This document shows positions 47,221 to 59,982 of a stretch of DNA of 64,000 nt, in pieces (the stretch's first letter is position 1; the number at the start of each line of letters is the position of its first letter). This DNA is from Crotophaga sulcirostris. Lineage: Eukaryota > Chordata > Aves > Cuculiformes > Crotophagidae. Location of the stretch: positions 97,651-161,650 of the forward strand of contig VYZB01000377.1 in the NCBI GenBank assembly GCA_013397455.1, read 5' to 3'. A program made the position numbers and the translations under genes. The notes beneath the pieces are model-generated. The model was not told the origin of the DNA, did not search any database, and worked only from the letters and a program-made list of their open reading frames with translations.

Positions 47221-50160
47221 CAGAAAAATGAAGCAGAAACAAAAGACAAGCTGTTGTTGTTGTTTCACCATAAAGATGAAATTTGGAATCTCTTCATCGT
47301 TACCTTGTGTGTAGTAACTGAAAGGAACAGCAATATTAATATTTTTATTGAACAAATGAGATTTACTTTTATATTCTCTGTTCCCAAACTATGTATCTAA
47401 TCCTACAGATTTTTTCCCTCTGTTCTGTTGTTTGTTTTTTTTACCCTTTCTTTAATTACATCTTAACTTTTCTCATACTTTGTTTTTTGTTTGCTCCTTG
47501 ATTTTTTTTTGATTCTTAATGGCCTAAAGGTCATAAGGGTCGTTTATTCAATTATTCATGCAACAATTGGATAGGAAAGCCACACACTTCAATTTACTTC
47601 CATCTACTTGCAAGTTAACAATTCAGAACTGCCATAAAGTCCAGTGAACTCAGGACTTCCTGCTTCTGTAAATTTGTGTATAGTATCAGTTATGGGAAAG
47701 TAGTATAGGAATTTTGCCTACTTGGAAAAAAGTACCGTTCCAAAATGAAGTAAAGAAACCGTTTATTTAGAGATATATATATTCTTTCCCCTGGTGGATC
47801 TGATCCACTCTGAATAACAGTACAAAAAAAAAGGAAAATTAACATTCTCTTGCTCACTATTATTGCTCAGCTTTTAGCTACTATGACTTTGTTTATCTTC
47901 CTTATAAGGAAAACTATAAAAGCTAATTTTAATACTGGATTTTACAATGTTTACTGAGATGCTTTTTAAAAATTTTCTTGGCTTGTAAAAGTATAATTAT
48001 TGTATCCTAATAATTATAACAGACGACATTTCTCCTCCTCTTCACAGTGTTTGATCTAAACTGCAAATTTCTGATCTTCTTGTCGAAGACAGAGCTGTTT
48101 TCTTGGGAATATTTCGAACTTTGATGAAAGTTTTATGACACTTCCAACAAAACATGCTGCTCATTAAAATTTTATAGAGCGAGAGCTCTATCTGCATTGT
48201 TTTGGAATTGTAAATATCACATAATTGTCATCAATGAGTAGTTGATGAAACACCTGTTCCCAGAAGCTTATATCTGTAGACAGGAGTTCGGTGTCTCAGT
48301 CAAATACGTGCTTTTGCTGTCCCAGAGTATCAAGACATAGGTCTTTTCATTCTGTTGTGGTGATGGTCCCAAAAGTCAAACTATGATGAAACTGGTGATT
48401 TATTTATAATATTTTGCAAGGCATTTGCAGAGGAAACAAATATTGTAGTCTTTAAATATCTTACTCACTCTTTCTCCTTGTCCCATGAGGCGCCAGGAGA
48501 TTAGTGTCCCATTAGTTTCCTTCATACAATTTTTATGAGTCAAAACTTAAACATCTGTCTTTGGGTAGACTGGATAGCTGTGGTCCCTCAGACATATGAA
48601 CATTAACTGCAGCACTGTTTTATCATAGGACATCTAGTTCAGATAAATGACAGCTGACACAACTGCTAATTCTCCTTAACATTCAAGCCTCAGGGAGTCT
48701 TCCTAAAACAAACAAACCAGAACACTGTAAACGACTATAAATATTTTTTAGAATTATTTCAAAAACTTACTTGACACATGTTAGTTATCACTTGCTATTT
48801 CTTGTATCTTTGATAACTGTGGAGAAAAAAATACCCGTTTTAATGAAACACTGTTCCCTTTCAGAAGCACTTAGGTAATTTTACTCTCAGAAAACCTGAG
48901 GTTTTGCCTTGTCATTATGAAGACTTCATGAGGATATAAAGACATTACTCAGACAATTTGTTTTTTTTTTAAAAGAGATAGTCTAATTAAAAATTAGAAC
49001 ATTATTATTTAATATTATCTAATTAGAACAGAAGCCATTTTTCTTCCCTTCTAGCTTCCTGAGGAATGCCTGACTCTTCCCCTTCTGGCTCCATGGGATG
49101 TGTGCAAAATCAGAGGAAGCAGATCATCTCTCTCAAAGGCTATGTACTCCACAAGTGCAGAAAGTAGTGGCACAGGTGAGTTAAATGGAAGCTAGAATGT
49201 TTTTCCTCAGATGGGATGTATACTTTGCATATTAGCAAGTGGTATTTTTCCTGAATTACCTCCTGAAGGCGTGGTTTCTGTCTTTATCGACAATACAGGA
49301 AACTGAGGAAGATTGTGTTTGAATTTAGCTAGGTTAAGTGTCTAGAGTTAGGTGATGTGAATACCTCTTTCAGTCATAAAAGCAGAACAAAGATGTTCAT
49401 TTAAACTGTAGTACTTGCAGAGCTACAAAACAGTGATAATCACAATATAATTAGAATCCATATAATGAGAAAGTTATGTATACAAGTGTTAGAATGACAA
49501 TAAAATTCAGACAGACAGATTTAATAAAATGAGGGAGCTCATCAAAAATACCCTAAGGAAAAGTAAACTCCTTGGATATGGCTTTTATTCTACTTAAGGA
49601 AACAGTAATAGTGTCTCAGGAGGTGTTGTATTGCTGAACAAAATGAGAAATAGGAAGAAACTTACATAGCTAAATAACACATTTTGAATGCCTGAATCAA
49701 GAAGAAATCCTTCAAAAATCTGACCCACTCTAGCTGATAAGTAGGAAAATAAATTAAATAACAATACTTACTAGGTATGAGGAACACAAGAAAGGCTAAA
49801 ACAAATTTCCAGAATAACCAATGAAATGCATAAAAAGAAACAAAGCCTATCTTTAAATATGGATTTTATAATAGATAGAAATTCTAGAATTGATGGATAA
49901 AAACCTGTTTAGGTTCAAGGTGATTATGTCAGAAAGCAGGTAGAGGAATAAAACTAGTAGATCAGCAGGGACAAATACTTAGCATAAAGTTCTTCTGATT
50001 GAACTCAGGTATGAAATGTCTGAACATCCAATAAAATACCCAGTCTCTTACCAGTTCAGAGGACTGAAGGACTTTGGTTATGTATGTGAAAATGTGCAGA
50101 TAACCTCAATTCGGCAGGGGCTGCAAACACACTTGGGGAATTAGAACTTTAAATGACTGT
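47221..50160. other. AT-rich noncoding stretch, no gene recognised
   Basis: No long frames and no recognised repeats beyond T and A runs (for example 47,424-47,440 and 48,959-48,974). A 6-bp stem with a short loop occurs at about 48,174-48,191 (ATAGAG/CTCTAT). Confidence 0.55.
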
Positions 50161-50204
50161 GACAAATTGGGGAAATGCTCTTGACAAATTGGGGAAATGC
50201 TCTT
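50161..50204 (+). repeat. Perfect 22-bp tandem duplication
   Basis: Positions 50,161-50,182 and 50,183-50,204 are identical (each starts GACAAATTGGGG and ends ATGCTCTT). Perfect identity in otherwise decayed sequence suggests a recent replication-slippage event and a site likely to vary between individuals. Confidence 0.92.
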
Positions 50205-52708
50205 CAGCAAAAAAGTACACTTGTAGTAATAAACTTCAGGTGTGAATGACAGGAAAAACAGGGTGAGTGTGTGTACAAGGAGAAGAATCTTAGATTTACA
50301 ATAGCTCAGGAGGCATGAAGAGTTGACCAGTGAAAGCTTGTAGGTGAACCAAACCCAGAGAAGGCAGTTGTAGTTATAGAAGAACTCATTTAGCAACTAG
50401 AATGTCTGAATGTAAAGTAATATACATAAAATGGGAAGAGTATAGAACAACTGCTAAACTTGCAAACCGATTCTTTTGGCTCAGTTAGCTTGCCGTCATT
50501 GTAGAAATCTCAGAAAAAATCCTTGGCTGAACGCAGCTTCAGGCAAAAACCTAACAAGATATTAAAATACATAGAGGCAGAATGGAAAGAAATCCTAAGG
50601 AAAATATTATAATGTATGTGTCTAAGTGAGTGGTGAAGGTTTATTTGAGTTATTATGCTCATTTCTGTAAATACTGAAAATATTTGACTCACTGAAACAT
50701 TCTCTTTCATGAAAAGGGTTTGAAAAAACTGAGAGTACTATTTTAGAGAAGAAATAAAAAGCACAGTTGGCAGAAAGGTCACTTAGAATTCACTTGCTTA
50801 TTTAAGTATTTACAAACTGAATTAGGATAAAAACATCTGTAGCACCAATATTTTGCAGTAAATACTGTAAAACTCATTTTAGAAACACAAATATGTTTCC
50901 AAAATGACGAATGTTCCTAGGAGTTTATAGCTTTCCTTTTGATGGTCTGTAACCTAAATAAGGAAACCCTTCTATGTTCTTTTCCTTAAATTTAGTGTAC
51001 CAGAACCATATACTTATTAAGAAAAATGCTGAGACTTCTAAGTACTGAAAAATTTCTGCAGTTGCAATACTATAGTCCCTGATAACTAGGATCATATTTG
51101 GTAAAATTTGGGCTATAGAAACATGAGAGGCAGAGTTTTTAACCTTAAATTATAAGATATAAAACTATTAATGAATGTCACATGGGAGTCTGCTTGAATA
51201 ATATTTATCCTCTGGATAGGTGATCTAGGCATTGTTATTGGTAATTATTATAGTTATCTACTTCTAATGAAGCACAAGGTTAAAAAAAATGTAAGTATAT
51301 TAAAATGTAAGGATGAAGAAAAACATCATTCAAGGACTGTAATACCTAAATATTCAGATTATTTTTTTTAAGTAATTATCTCTCCAGTGTGACATGATTG
51401 AAAACAAATATTTAAGGAGGAAAAAATCATACTTTATCAATGAAATATTTTAAAGGATAATTTTGAACCTTTAATTAATCACTTCGGTGTAAAGTTTTAA
51501 CCATATATACACCTTTATATATATTCAAAGAAACATGTTCCTTTGTATACACGTATACACACCATCGCATCATATTTTATGATGCAAATGCAATTATATG
51601 ATACTTGGGCAAAAATAAGAAAAAATATATTCCTGACTTTTATCAATAAATTTAAATACTTTATTTGCCATTTACTTCCTTTCATTATCTTTTTCTCTAA
51701 AGGATACTGAGAACAATCTTATATGCCCATGAATCGCATCAATGGGAGTTAGGGATGGTTAACTAATTCAGGTACAGCCTTGCTGCATGCACTGTTCTTC
51801 TGCAGGCTTAAGAATGCTTTTCCCCTCAGTCTGGAGAAGAAAAGGGGAGCTGCTTAACTCATCCAGTTCACTGTTGTAATTAATATGATGTTACAAAAAG
51901 TCAGGTTGAAGTGCTATGAACTATATTTGCTTGCTAAAAGCTAAAATAAACACTATCTACTTTATTTCCAAAACTTGACACAACCTTTGTATTTAGTCTC
52001 TGTGACCTTTTCTGCACTCCTAGTGATCTTAACTAAATGACTCTCATGTTATATTATTCTGTATTTACTGCTTTGGACATGATTGACTAAAACAAGAGGA
52101 TGCAAAAAATATTACTATAAAAATTATATCCCTCTATAGATATTATCCCAAATGAGAAAAGTGTCAGCTTCATAAAAATGCAAACATTTGAAGAGGATGA
52201 AGTACCATACCACAGCCTTTTAGTCTAGGTCATAGACATCTACTATGTAGTTTACATGGATGAATTAGCAACATCTATAGAAAATAGTCACAGCTGAAGT
52301 CATGAGTTGACCCAGTGGAGCTAGAGCAGTAATGCTGTAAGGCTTCCAAAGCATTCTCTGAAGGAAATCCACATACAGGAGAGATGCAGGGTGGAACAGT
52401 GATATAACCCAAAATTTGATAACCAAAAACCGTTCAAATCTGAATTTAGGCATCAAAATAATGATTTTATTTTCAGAGATGCTGGGCATCTGCTTGCCTA
52501 AATAAAAAGAACAACGGTAAATGCATCTGAAATTGAAACACTAAATTAGGCTTGCAAGTTCAGATATATGTAAACAACTTCAGACACACAAAGAACTCAG
52601 TTCTATGAGGTACAAATGAAGAAACAAAGTAGGGATAGACATTCAACCTGTGCTTAAGAACATAGCGTCCAGTATAGTCCAGTGTATTTTCCTACCTTTG
52701 TCTAATTC
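50205..52708. other. AT-rich noncoding stretch, no gene recognised
   Basis: Chance frames up to about 74 codons. GTATAC occurs twice near 51,545-51,560. A possible ancient repeat tail is at about 51,725. No gene recognised. Confidence 0.5.
51725..51775. repeat. Possible ancient CR1/L3-type tail
   Basis: CCATGAATCGCATCAATGGG, then AGTTAGG, then TTAACTAATTCAGG resembles the 'ttcaatgggagttaggcgcctaa' tail motif that recurs in amniote CR1-related repeats. Only about 40 informative bases, matched by eye. Confidence 0.32.
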
Positions 52709-52903
52709 TTGGTATGTAGCAAGACACCCATTTGTAGTCCATATGATCCTCCCTGTAACCCTTGCCATGCAAAGGTAGTTCCAGAGCAGTGTAGATGCAT
52801 CAGATGTGTTAACTACCTTTGCAAAACTGGATGTGATGCTATGATTTCATGGCTAGCAAGCTTTTGTCCAAAGGTAGTTCAGTGCAAATTAGATCATGCC
52901 TCT
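52690..52903. repeat. Cluster of direct and inverted GCAAAGGTAGTT motifs, with a Cys-rich ORF
   Basis: GCAAAGGTAGTT at 52,769-52,780 recurs inverted and perfect as AACTACCTTTGC at 52,811-52,822. It recurs directly as AAAGGTAGTT at 52,870-52,879 and inverted in part as CTACCTTTG at about 52,692-52,700. The two direct copies extend into a diverged repeat of about 30 bases. A plus-strand frame (52,709-53,008, 99 codons) over this region contains 12 cysteines, eleven of them in its first 60 codons. I recognise no domain, there is no signal peptide-like start, and the repeats account for the two similar KVV segments. It is probably a chance frame on repeated sequence rather than a gene. Confidence 0.5.
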
Positions 52904-53008
52904 ACCTTGTTCCTGCCTGATGTAGATGTGCTGACAACACATACCTCACCTCATCTTCAGAGGGTCTGTGGAAACATTCTTGGACATCCAGTGCTACACA
53001 AACAATAG

Positions 53009-56000
53009 TACAGTAAGGTGTTGCATGATGGCTTGTGAATACCTTATGAAAGGCAAAACTGTATAAATCTATATTTATAATCACAAAAAAGTGGATGTAT
53101 TTGTTATAATTTCAGTATGATAAAACAGAAGCTAATACTTGGACAGTTTCTAATGCAATTTGAAGTGAAGAAAACCTGTGGATATTTACTTCTGTGATCT
53201 AGGGATCAAGGTCCACATAATTCAGCTTGCAATTTCACTATTAAAATCTACTTTGAGTCAATTGTTGAAGGAAACTTGAGTCAGGATTTGATTTGAATCA
53301 ATTATAAGTCTGGTAATTCTTGAAAAGTTCACAGAGGCTAAACCACTTCATTACCCTCCCTGCACTCCTCCCCCTTTCCCTTCTTTTCTTTGTCCCCAGC
53401 AGTATGATTAGTGTAGATGACTTCACACCACAACGGCACACAGATATGTATTCACTTGCTTCTATGCTGAGAGCCTAGAATTGCTAGATTCTTGCCATGC
53501 TGCAAACATATGCTGGAGGATACATCATCCAAAATGTTACTAAAGTAAACATGTTTTTTTGTGCTTCTTGAAATTATCTTTTAGTACCAGGACTTCTTGT
53601 CATTTTTCCCTGCTGTGCACTTAATGTGCTGGAAAGATATCTAATGATGGCCAGTTTAAATCTAGCTGGCTTGTGAGTGTTAGAATTGCAATTGTAACTA
53701 ATAGTAGTCTCAAATAATTTGACTTGAATATGCATGTGCATATAGTATAAGAACCTGATTTTGGAAGTATATTGGTTCGGTTAACATATTATGACCATCT
53801 GATTGTAGTGAAATGACCAAAATTCTGGCTATGCTGGAGCATGCCACAGTTCCCACTTGGAAACACATGTCTAATTTCCCTTTCAGCTGGAGCTAGAAAA
53901 TAAGGCTTAGGGAACAATACATGGCCCAAACCTGTCTGATCATCAAATCAGAGTATGATAGGAGGGTCGAACCAAACTCTTAGTGGTAATAAAGAATTAT
54001 GGTTTTTGTCTTTGCTTCTATCTTTGTGAACCCTCTAGCTCTGCCTGTGTAAATTACTTTTGGTGATTGTTGCTAATGTCAGTGGATATATGAACCTTTT
54101 TTAAAAGATAATGTCTTTGCATACAAAATCAGTACCTCTGGCTGAGAAACTCATTGGCCACTGAATGCTGGAAGTTAATGCCACTGCAGTATTGTCTGGT
54201 TATGCATGGGAAGCTCTTCTCTGGCAACTCCCACCTTTCTGTTCTTGGGAAGGAGACCGCTGAGAATGAAGTTCTTTCAGAGGGCCACAGGACAGTTGCT
54301 GTTATGGCATGATCTTACACTAAAAAGAATGTGATCATATCACGAAACCCAAGATTAAAAATTTATATGCGCGCTTCTTCACTTTTTGGTATTCTGGATG
54401 TTAATCTAGAGTTGGTTGCTAACATCTTCCAAGAATCATGGTTTAAAAAATATCAGTGCAGTTATCTCCGTGAATGCTAAATAAAAAAAAATATTAGAAG
54501 GCTAAAAAGAAAGTTACAGCTTCTTTTGTTCTTCATCATAATGGTACTTCAAGCAGAGGCCCACATGTTTCACATAACAGAATGGTTCACAGTTTCCAAG
54601 TTTCTGTTATTTCGCTTATCATCATCTTATCCTTAAACTTCAAGGGAACACCAATCTGATCCACATTGTTTATGTTAATCTTTCTTCATCATTTTATAAA
54701 TTGTGATAATGTAATGAGGGAACAGGAGTACACCGGAAACTGTGTATAAAATCTATAACTAACCAAGACAGTTCTCATTTCAAAATCTGAATGCTAAAGA
54801 TTCCAGAAGTTTTTGCTCCGTTCATTAAAAAGATTCTTGCAAGAGTTCAAATAAAGTACCTTTCTGGAAATTGCAGTTCATTGTCAGAAGGAAAAGAGTA
54901 GTGAATGAATTATCTTCTGTGAATTGCTCACTTATCTCTAAGATACATATATTTTGTAATAATATGTTCCAAACATTACTAAAATAAGTCCAAGGTTCTT
55001 TGAGTGCTTTCTGGTATGTTGTCTGTGTACATATATAGCCCTTATGGCTCAGAGATTAGGATGATTAACAGAATACAATACTGGCTGCACATGCACAAGT
55101 AGTAAATATCTTTCCTCTCATGGAAAAATCTTGTAATTTAGTGCTCGACCATGCTACCACAGTTTCAAAATAGCACAAATGCAATCTGTCTGAAATTACC
55201 ATTTGTATTCTAGGAAGAATACTATTGTACTGAATTTATTATTATTATTATAACCCCAGTTATCTATATCCTTCAGAAAATTTGCATCCTGTCAAATGTG
55301 GACCAAAGTATCAGTTTGTCTTTGCAACTTATAATACAGATCATATTGGCTATATAACCTAGTGAGCTTTAATGAGTGAAGATAATAAATCAGAAAACTT
55401 ATATTTTTGCAAAGTCTATTTTTTTCTTGCGTATTCTTCTGATTACTGTTCATCGATTTCTGACTATTTCTGTAAATTCTGTTGTCTACAAAATCACTTA
55501 ACTGTCAATGAATTCAATAGGGAAGACATTTGCCCTTAGCTATAAAAAGAAATTAAAATGTGTTGGCACAGGGGGTAGGGGTGGGGTGCCAGGGAGGAAG
55601 GTTGAAGTTTATTGCTGTGCAAATTGTAATGATTATGAACAGGGTAAAGACACAGCCCTAGGAAAAAAAAATCTTTGTATATACCACAATCAGGAAGGCA
55701 TGAAACTTCAGAAAAAGAACATATTTATGCTCTTTCTGAAAACAGAACATCATTCTGTTCTGAAAACAGAACCCAATACAGAACTTGATTTAAAGCTGTA
55801 CTGCTGCAGGATCAGGTGTACGTAAGATAGAGGGAGAGAACAGTACAAAATACTAGGGAAGGTGGTTAAACTTCTTGTTATGTCTAAAAAAATACATTAT
55901 ATATTGTTTGATTTAATTGCAGTGAAATTAAATTAGATTTAAGCTTTGAGTCATTATTTTGCATTAGACTATTAGTATCTGAGAGTGATTTATAGATCTG

Positions 56001-56954
56001 AATGAGTTAAGGCTGAGAAAGGTCATTACTACGCTGTTTACATAGCCACATTTTTGTGAGCCAAGGAAATTATGGCTTGCTCCTTAATGAACCCTCCAGT
56101 TAAAAAAAGCTAAAACAAAATCATGGATTCCAAAACCTAATGTTACTGAAAAGAACAGTAACACTTGAAGAAGGATTTAGGAGAATGGGATTTTTAGAGG
56201 TTTGTTTGACAGCAGTTTTCACTTTTTTATCACCTGAAACGAAGTAGCCAAACTGCTGCCAGCTGGATAGGAATCAAGTAACTTTTCTCCACTTAAATTA
56301 TTTTTTTAAAAAAACACAAAACACCTGAGTTCATTAGAGCAAATTGGAAAAACTGAAAAAGTTATTGGTCATGTGAGGTTTACAGGTGGGTGGAGTTTGT
56401 CTGTTTGGGATCTCTTTATGTCTTTTTACATAGAGGGGACAGGATAAGTCACATATGCATAGTCTTTCTGGGACTCTCTTGAGGATATGTTGTTGTTTGT
56501 TGAAGGTAAGTTTTGTTGGGTGTGAAGTTACTATTGGTTGACAACTTTACCTTATTCTGTGTCTGAGACTTGCAAATTATGGGGAACAGTTAAAGAGAGC
56601 ATGTGGAAATTCCTTAGTTACTCGCCTCCCTCGCAACTGAAGCATAGCAGTACAATAACCTGGACACAAAGACAGGTAAAGCAGATTTAATCTCTATAGA
56701 AGATTAAATGGTATTATTGAATCTGATATCTGAAAACTGTTTGATGATCTCTATGAAGTTTCAGAAGTGGGAGTTATTTAATTCTTTTTAGTAATATTCT
56801 CTTTGCTTGACTGGATATTGAAAATACTAAAGGTGTGACCTTGTACACTGCTGCTCTTTAGCGTATGCCTCACAGCACTGAGTTCTCCTCTCCAGGCTGT
56901 GTGTCTCCTCTAGGCTGCTGCAGAGTCAGATTAAGTGGGGCAGAAATCCTAGTG
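53009..56954. other. AT-rich noncoding stretch, no gene recognised
   Basis: It contains a short pyrimidine tract at about 53,352-53,400 and a TTA run at about 55,236-55,251. The 105-codon frame at 55,508-55,825 has no recognisable domain. No gene recognised. Confidence 0.5.
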
Positions 56955-57212
56955 TGTCCTGGTTTGAAGTGGGATAGAGTTAATTTTCTCCCTAGTATAA
57001 TGCTGCGTTTTGGGTTTACTATGAGAGTCATTTCAATAATATATTGATGTTTTCAGTTGTTGCTAAGTAGTGCTTATACTAAACCAAAGACTTTTCAGCT
57101 TCCTATGCTCTACTAGAGAGCAGGTGGACAAGAAGATGGGAAAAAGCATAGGCAGGAGAGCTGGCCCAAGCTGGCCAAAGGGATATTCCAGACCATATCC
57201 TGTCATGCTTAG

Positions 57213-57219
57213 TATATAA
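57213..57219 (+). promoter_or_regulatory. TATA box of the LTR promoter
   Basis: TATATAA within the LTR, downstream of the conserved core and about 160 bases upstream of the ATTAAA signal, as expected for a U3/R promoter. Whether it is used is unknown. Confidence 0.55.
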
Positions 57220-57375
57220 CTGGAGGTGTGGGGGGAGAGGGGTAGTTGACTGGGGGTGATTGTTGCTCAGGAAAAGGATGAATATTGGTCTTTAGGTGAT
57301 AAGCAATTGTATTGTGCATCATTGATTCATAATTGATTTTGTATATTCTATTATTATCAATTTCTTTGCCATCCT

Positions 57376-57381
57376 ATTAAA
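57376..57381 (+). terminator. Poly(A) signal (ATTAAA) of the LTR
   Basis: ATTAAA in the context CCTATTAAACTG, the usual position of the polyadenylation signal in this LTR type. In copy 1 the corresponding site reads GTTAAA, so only this copy keeps a canonical variant. Confidence 0.5.
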
Positions 57382-57491
57382 CTGCCTTTATCTCAATTTA
57401 TGATTTTTATTTTTTCTCATTTCCCTTCCCATCTTACTGTGGGGGTGAGGAAGTAGCACTTAGTTGCTGGCTAGGGTTAAACCGCAACACA

Positions 57492-59899
57492 GCAGTAGCT
57501 TGAGAGCTTCCACTTTATTTTCTAAACTGTGAAAACTAACGGTATTCCCAAAGTCTTCCTTTGCTTCTTTTACTGATTGGAGATACTAAGCCTCCTTTTG
57601 ATAGTTAACTAGAAAAACAGTGGTGGGTTTGGTTTTTTTGTTTGCTTATTTTTTGTTTTCTTTTTGCTACACTGTTGTTAGGGAGTTTGTAGGCTATTTG
57701 TAGGCTATTGTAGACAAGAATCTCATAAAATACATTTGTACAAGCCTAACAATATATGCATTGTATGCTCTAACTCCTCCTGCCTTTGTGTAACAATAAA
57801 CTACAGCACTGGAGCCTTGCCTTGATCTGAGAAGGTTATAAACTATGCCAAAATTAAAGAGAAAACAGCTGAAACTCAGCTTGAGCCATAATGGTATTTA
57901 GCGGTGTTGCGTTATGGCCTTATAGAAAAGGGGAGATTGCTGACAGATGAAGCACTGCAATGAAGTAGTTGTCACCAGAATTTGGGATATACTGTCTTTA
58001 AAGGGAATTTAATTAGATGTTTATTAAAATAAAAATATTATAGCAATACCTGGACCACGGATTCTACAAATGACTGTACAAGGCAGTCAATGTCAGTATA
58101 GTGTGCAAGATTTGAAAAACAGGCGTGCAGTAAGTCTGAATCCTTGAGCTGGAAGGAATATGTTTAAAAGAGAGGGGCTTTTTCTGTCTTTGAAACTGTT
58201 TAAGGACTATGTAGTAATACAGCTTTCTTTTTCATGAAGTTTCTCAAGTCACAAACTCTGTAATTCACAAAATAGAACATGAGGAGTGCCTTTTAAGAAT
58301 TTTCTTTGTTTGTTTTTGTTTTGTTTTTTTTTCCCTTTAAGTTTGTTTATATTTCAGATGCTGACTGCTCTTTGAAAACTAATAAACACAGTTCTGTTAA
58401 GTGTAGCTTGTTGGTGAGGGAGGGATTGCTAGCAATTCCCTGATGATTGTATTACCTCATATCTGCAACATACCACTCCTGAAATGGTCATTGAGTCAGA
58501 AAGTTGTTCATCCTTTCTTTTTCGTAAGCCTAGAATCAGATACAGTTTTTTGCTATTCTGAGATCCTGGCAAAGTGTTTCTGAAAGGCAAACTCCAATGC
58601 TGCTTAGTCTTTCACAATTATGGTGCTACAACTATATGGGATTCCAGCAAATTTCTTAAAATAATAAGTATGTGTGAGTTGGAAATCTCTCTCAGAATGC
58701 TAGTAGACTTGGGACAGTTACACATTTATTAACTACTTTATTCTAGACTTAGGCTTCACCTTTTCGCTATTACCAGAACAAATATACTCTGTTAGCACAA
58801 TTGTGGATAAATGCTGTTTTATTTAAAATATACAAGCATTTACATTGCTGTGACACTTTCCCATTTTCTGACAAAGACTAGCTAAGCACTACCTCCTTCC
58901 TTCCATGTCATTTTGTCACCATCAGCAAGTTTCAAATTGTTGGACCTCACTGATGTAGAGTTATTAGTACAAGAGTCCTATAGTCTTGAGAGGTTATGTG
59001 GCTAATTTTTGGGCTGGTCAATGTCAGAATCATCCTGGATAATTCAGTAGAATTTCAGAAGATATATTTTTATATAGAAACATCCTCTATTTCACCTCAC
59101 CTCGGTGAACGCAGATCTGTGGTACATACAGTGGGACTGTTATGGTAGAAAATTTTGTTAGAGGTGAATAACAGAGTGACTGCTTTCTTGGTGTAATGCT
59201 GTTGGTTATATTACGCCACAAATTGAACTTTTCAGGCTTATTTGCAAAACCAGTAAACTTGAGAACACACATAGAGGCGACTGCTGAGTTTATTTAAAGT
59301 TATGAAAATTCATGTTAAAATTCCATATTATACTATTTCAGTTTGTTTTCATTTGCTGAAAGTGAGAAGTTTTGGTATATCCTGACAGTTAAGTTTCCAG
59401 ACCTTGCAGCCTTTAATACAGCATGTCTGTTTCTCCTGTATTCATAATATGCAAAGGAATTTTGTGTTCTTATAACCAGGAGGCACTTTGGGGAAAGCCT
59501 CCTGAGATTTGGAATAAAACAGTGAATTTCAGTTCTACTTTGATGTTTCATTTCATGACAATCACAACAAATAACCTAAGGTGTCTCTTCTCTTTGAAGA
59601 GAAGAGCCAATTCCTAACAACAGATGTGGGTTTTTTGTAGTGCTCCTGCCAGGTATGATTTGAATATCACTGTCATTAGCCTGTCAGAAATTTTCTCCTG
59701 TTTTGTGAATCATCTCTGGCATTGTGTTCTATAATATTATTGTAGCTCAGCATGGCTTTGGCCAAAATTTATGCTGGAGCCTCTTGTTCCCCTTGATTAC
59801 GGTTAATATTATTATTTTTAATGTCTAATTACTGGCGGAGTGACTTAGTTTTTTATTGTACCCTCCTACAGTTAAGCCTTTCTGATGAAATCCAGACTT
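57492..59899. other. AT-rich noncoding stretch, no gene recognised
   Basis: It contains T/G-rich low-complexity runs at about 57,625-57,665 and 58,300-58,345. No gene or confident repeat recognised. Confidence 0.55.
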
Positions 59900-59982
59900 C
59901 CATCTGGCATGGACTAGTGTAACTCCATAAAAGTCAGTGTTGATTTATACTGGAAAGGGGAATCTTGCTCACAAAATTATTG
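59900..59982. repeat. Possible ancient CR1/L3-type 3' tail
   Basis: GACTAGTGTAACTCCATAAA, then AGTCAGTG, then TTGATTTATACTGG, then GGGGAATCTTGCTC follows the order of the widespread amniote motif 'gtgtaactccattgaagtcaatg...gatttacaccagctgaggatctggcc'. It is the best of the three such candidates in this window, with about 35 matching positions by eye. The motif is partly self-complementary, so strand is left open. Confidence 0.5.

Larger units (their letters stand above)
56955..57491 (+). mobile_element. Solo LTR of an avian endogenous retrovirus (copy 2)
   Basis: About 535 bases from TGTCCTGGTTTGAAG to GGTTAAACCGCAACACA, with the TG...CA termini expected of an LTR. The same CCAAAGGGATATTCCAGACC core as copy 1 lies at about 57,175. 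It is followed by a TATA box (AGTATATAAC, TATATAA at 57,213-57,219), a G-rich stretch, and a poly(A) signal variant ATTAAA at 57,376-57,381. A G-rich/GGGGGTGAGG block and the GCTGGCTAGGGTTAAACC end follow. The copy is better preserved than copy 1, and the middle parts of the two differ enough to be separate subfamilies. No internal retroviral genes flank it. The target duplication is unclear (TAGTG before, no clean match after). Assignment to the avian ERVL-like group is from memory. Confidence 0.82.

Noticed and set aside
39770..57491. The two LTRs as the ends of one provirus
   Set aside because: They belong to different subfamilies, no gag/pol/env remnant lies between, and a minus-strand CR1 and anonymous DNA fill the interval.
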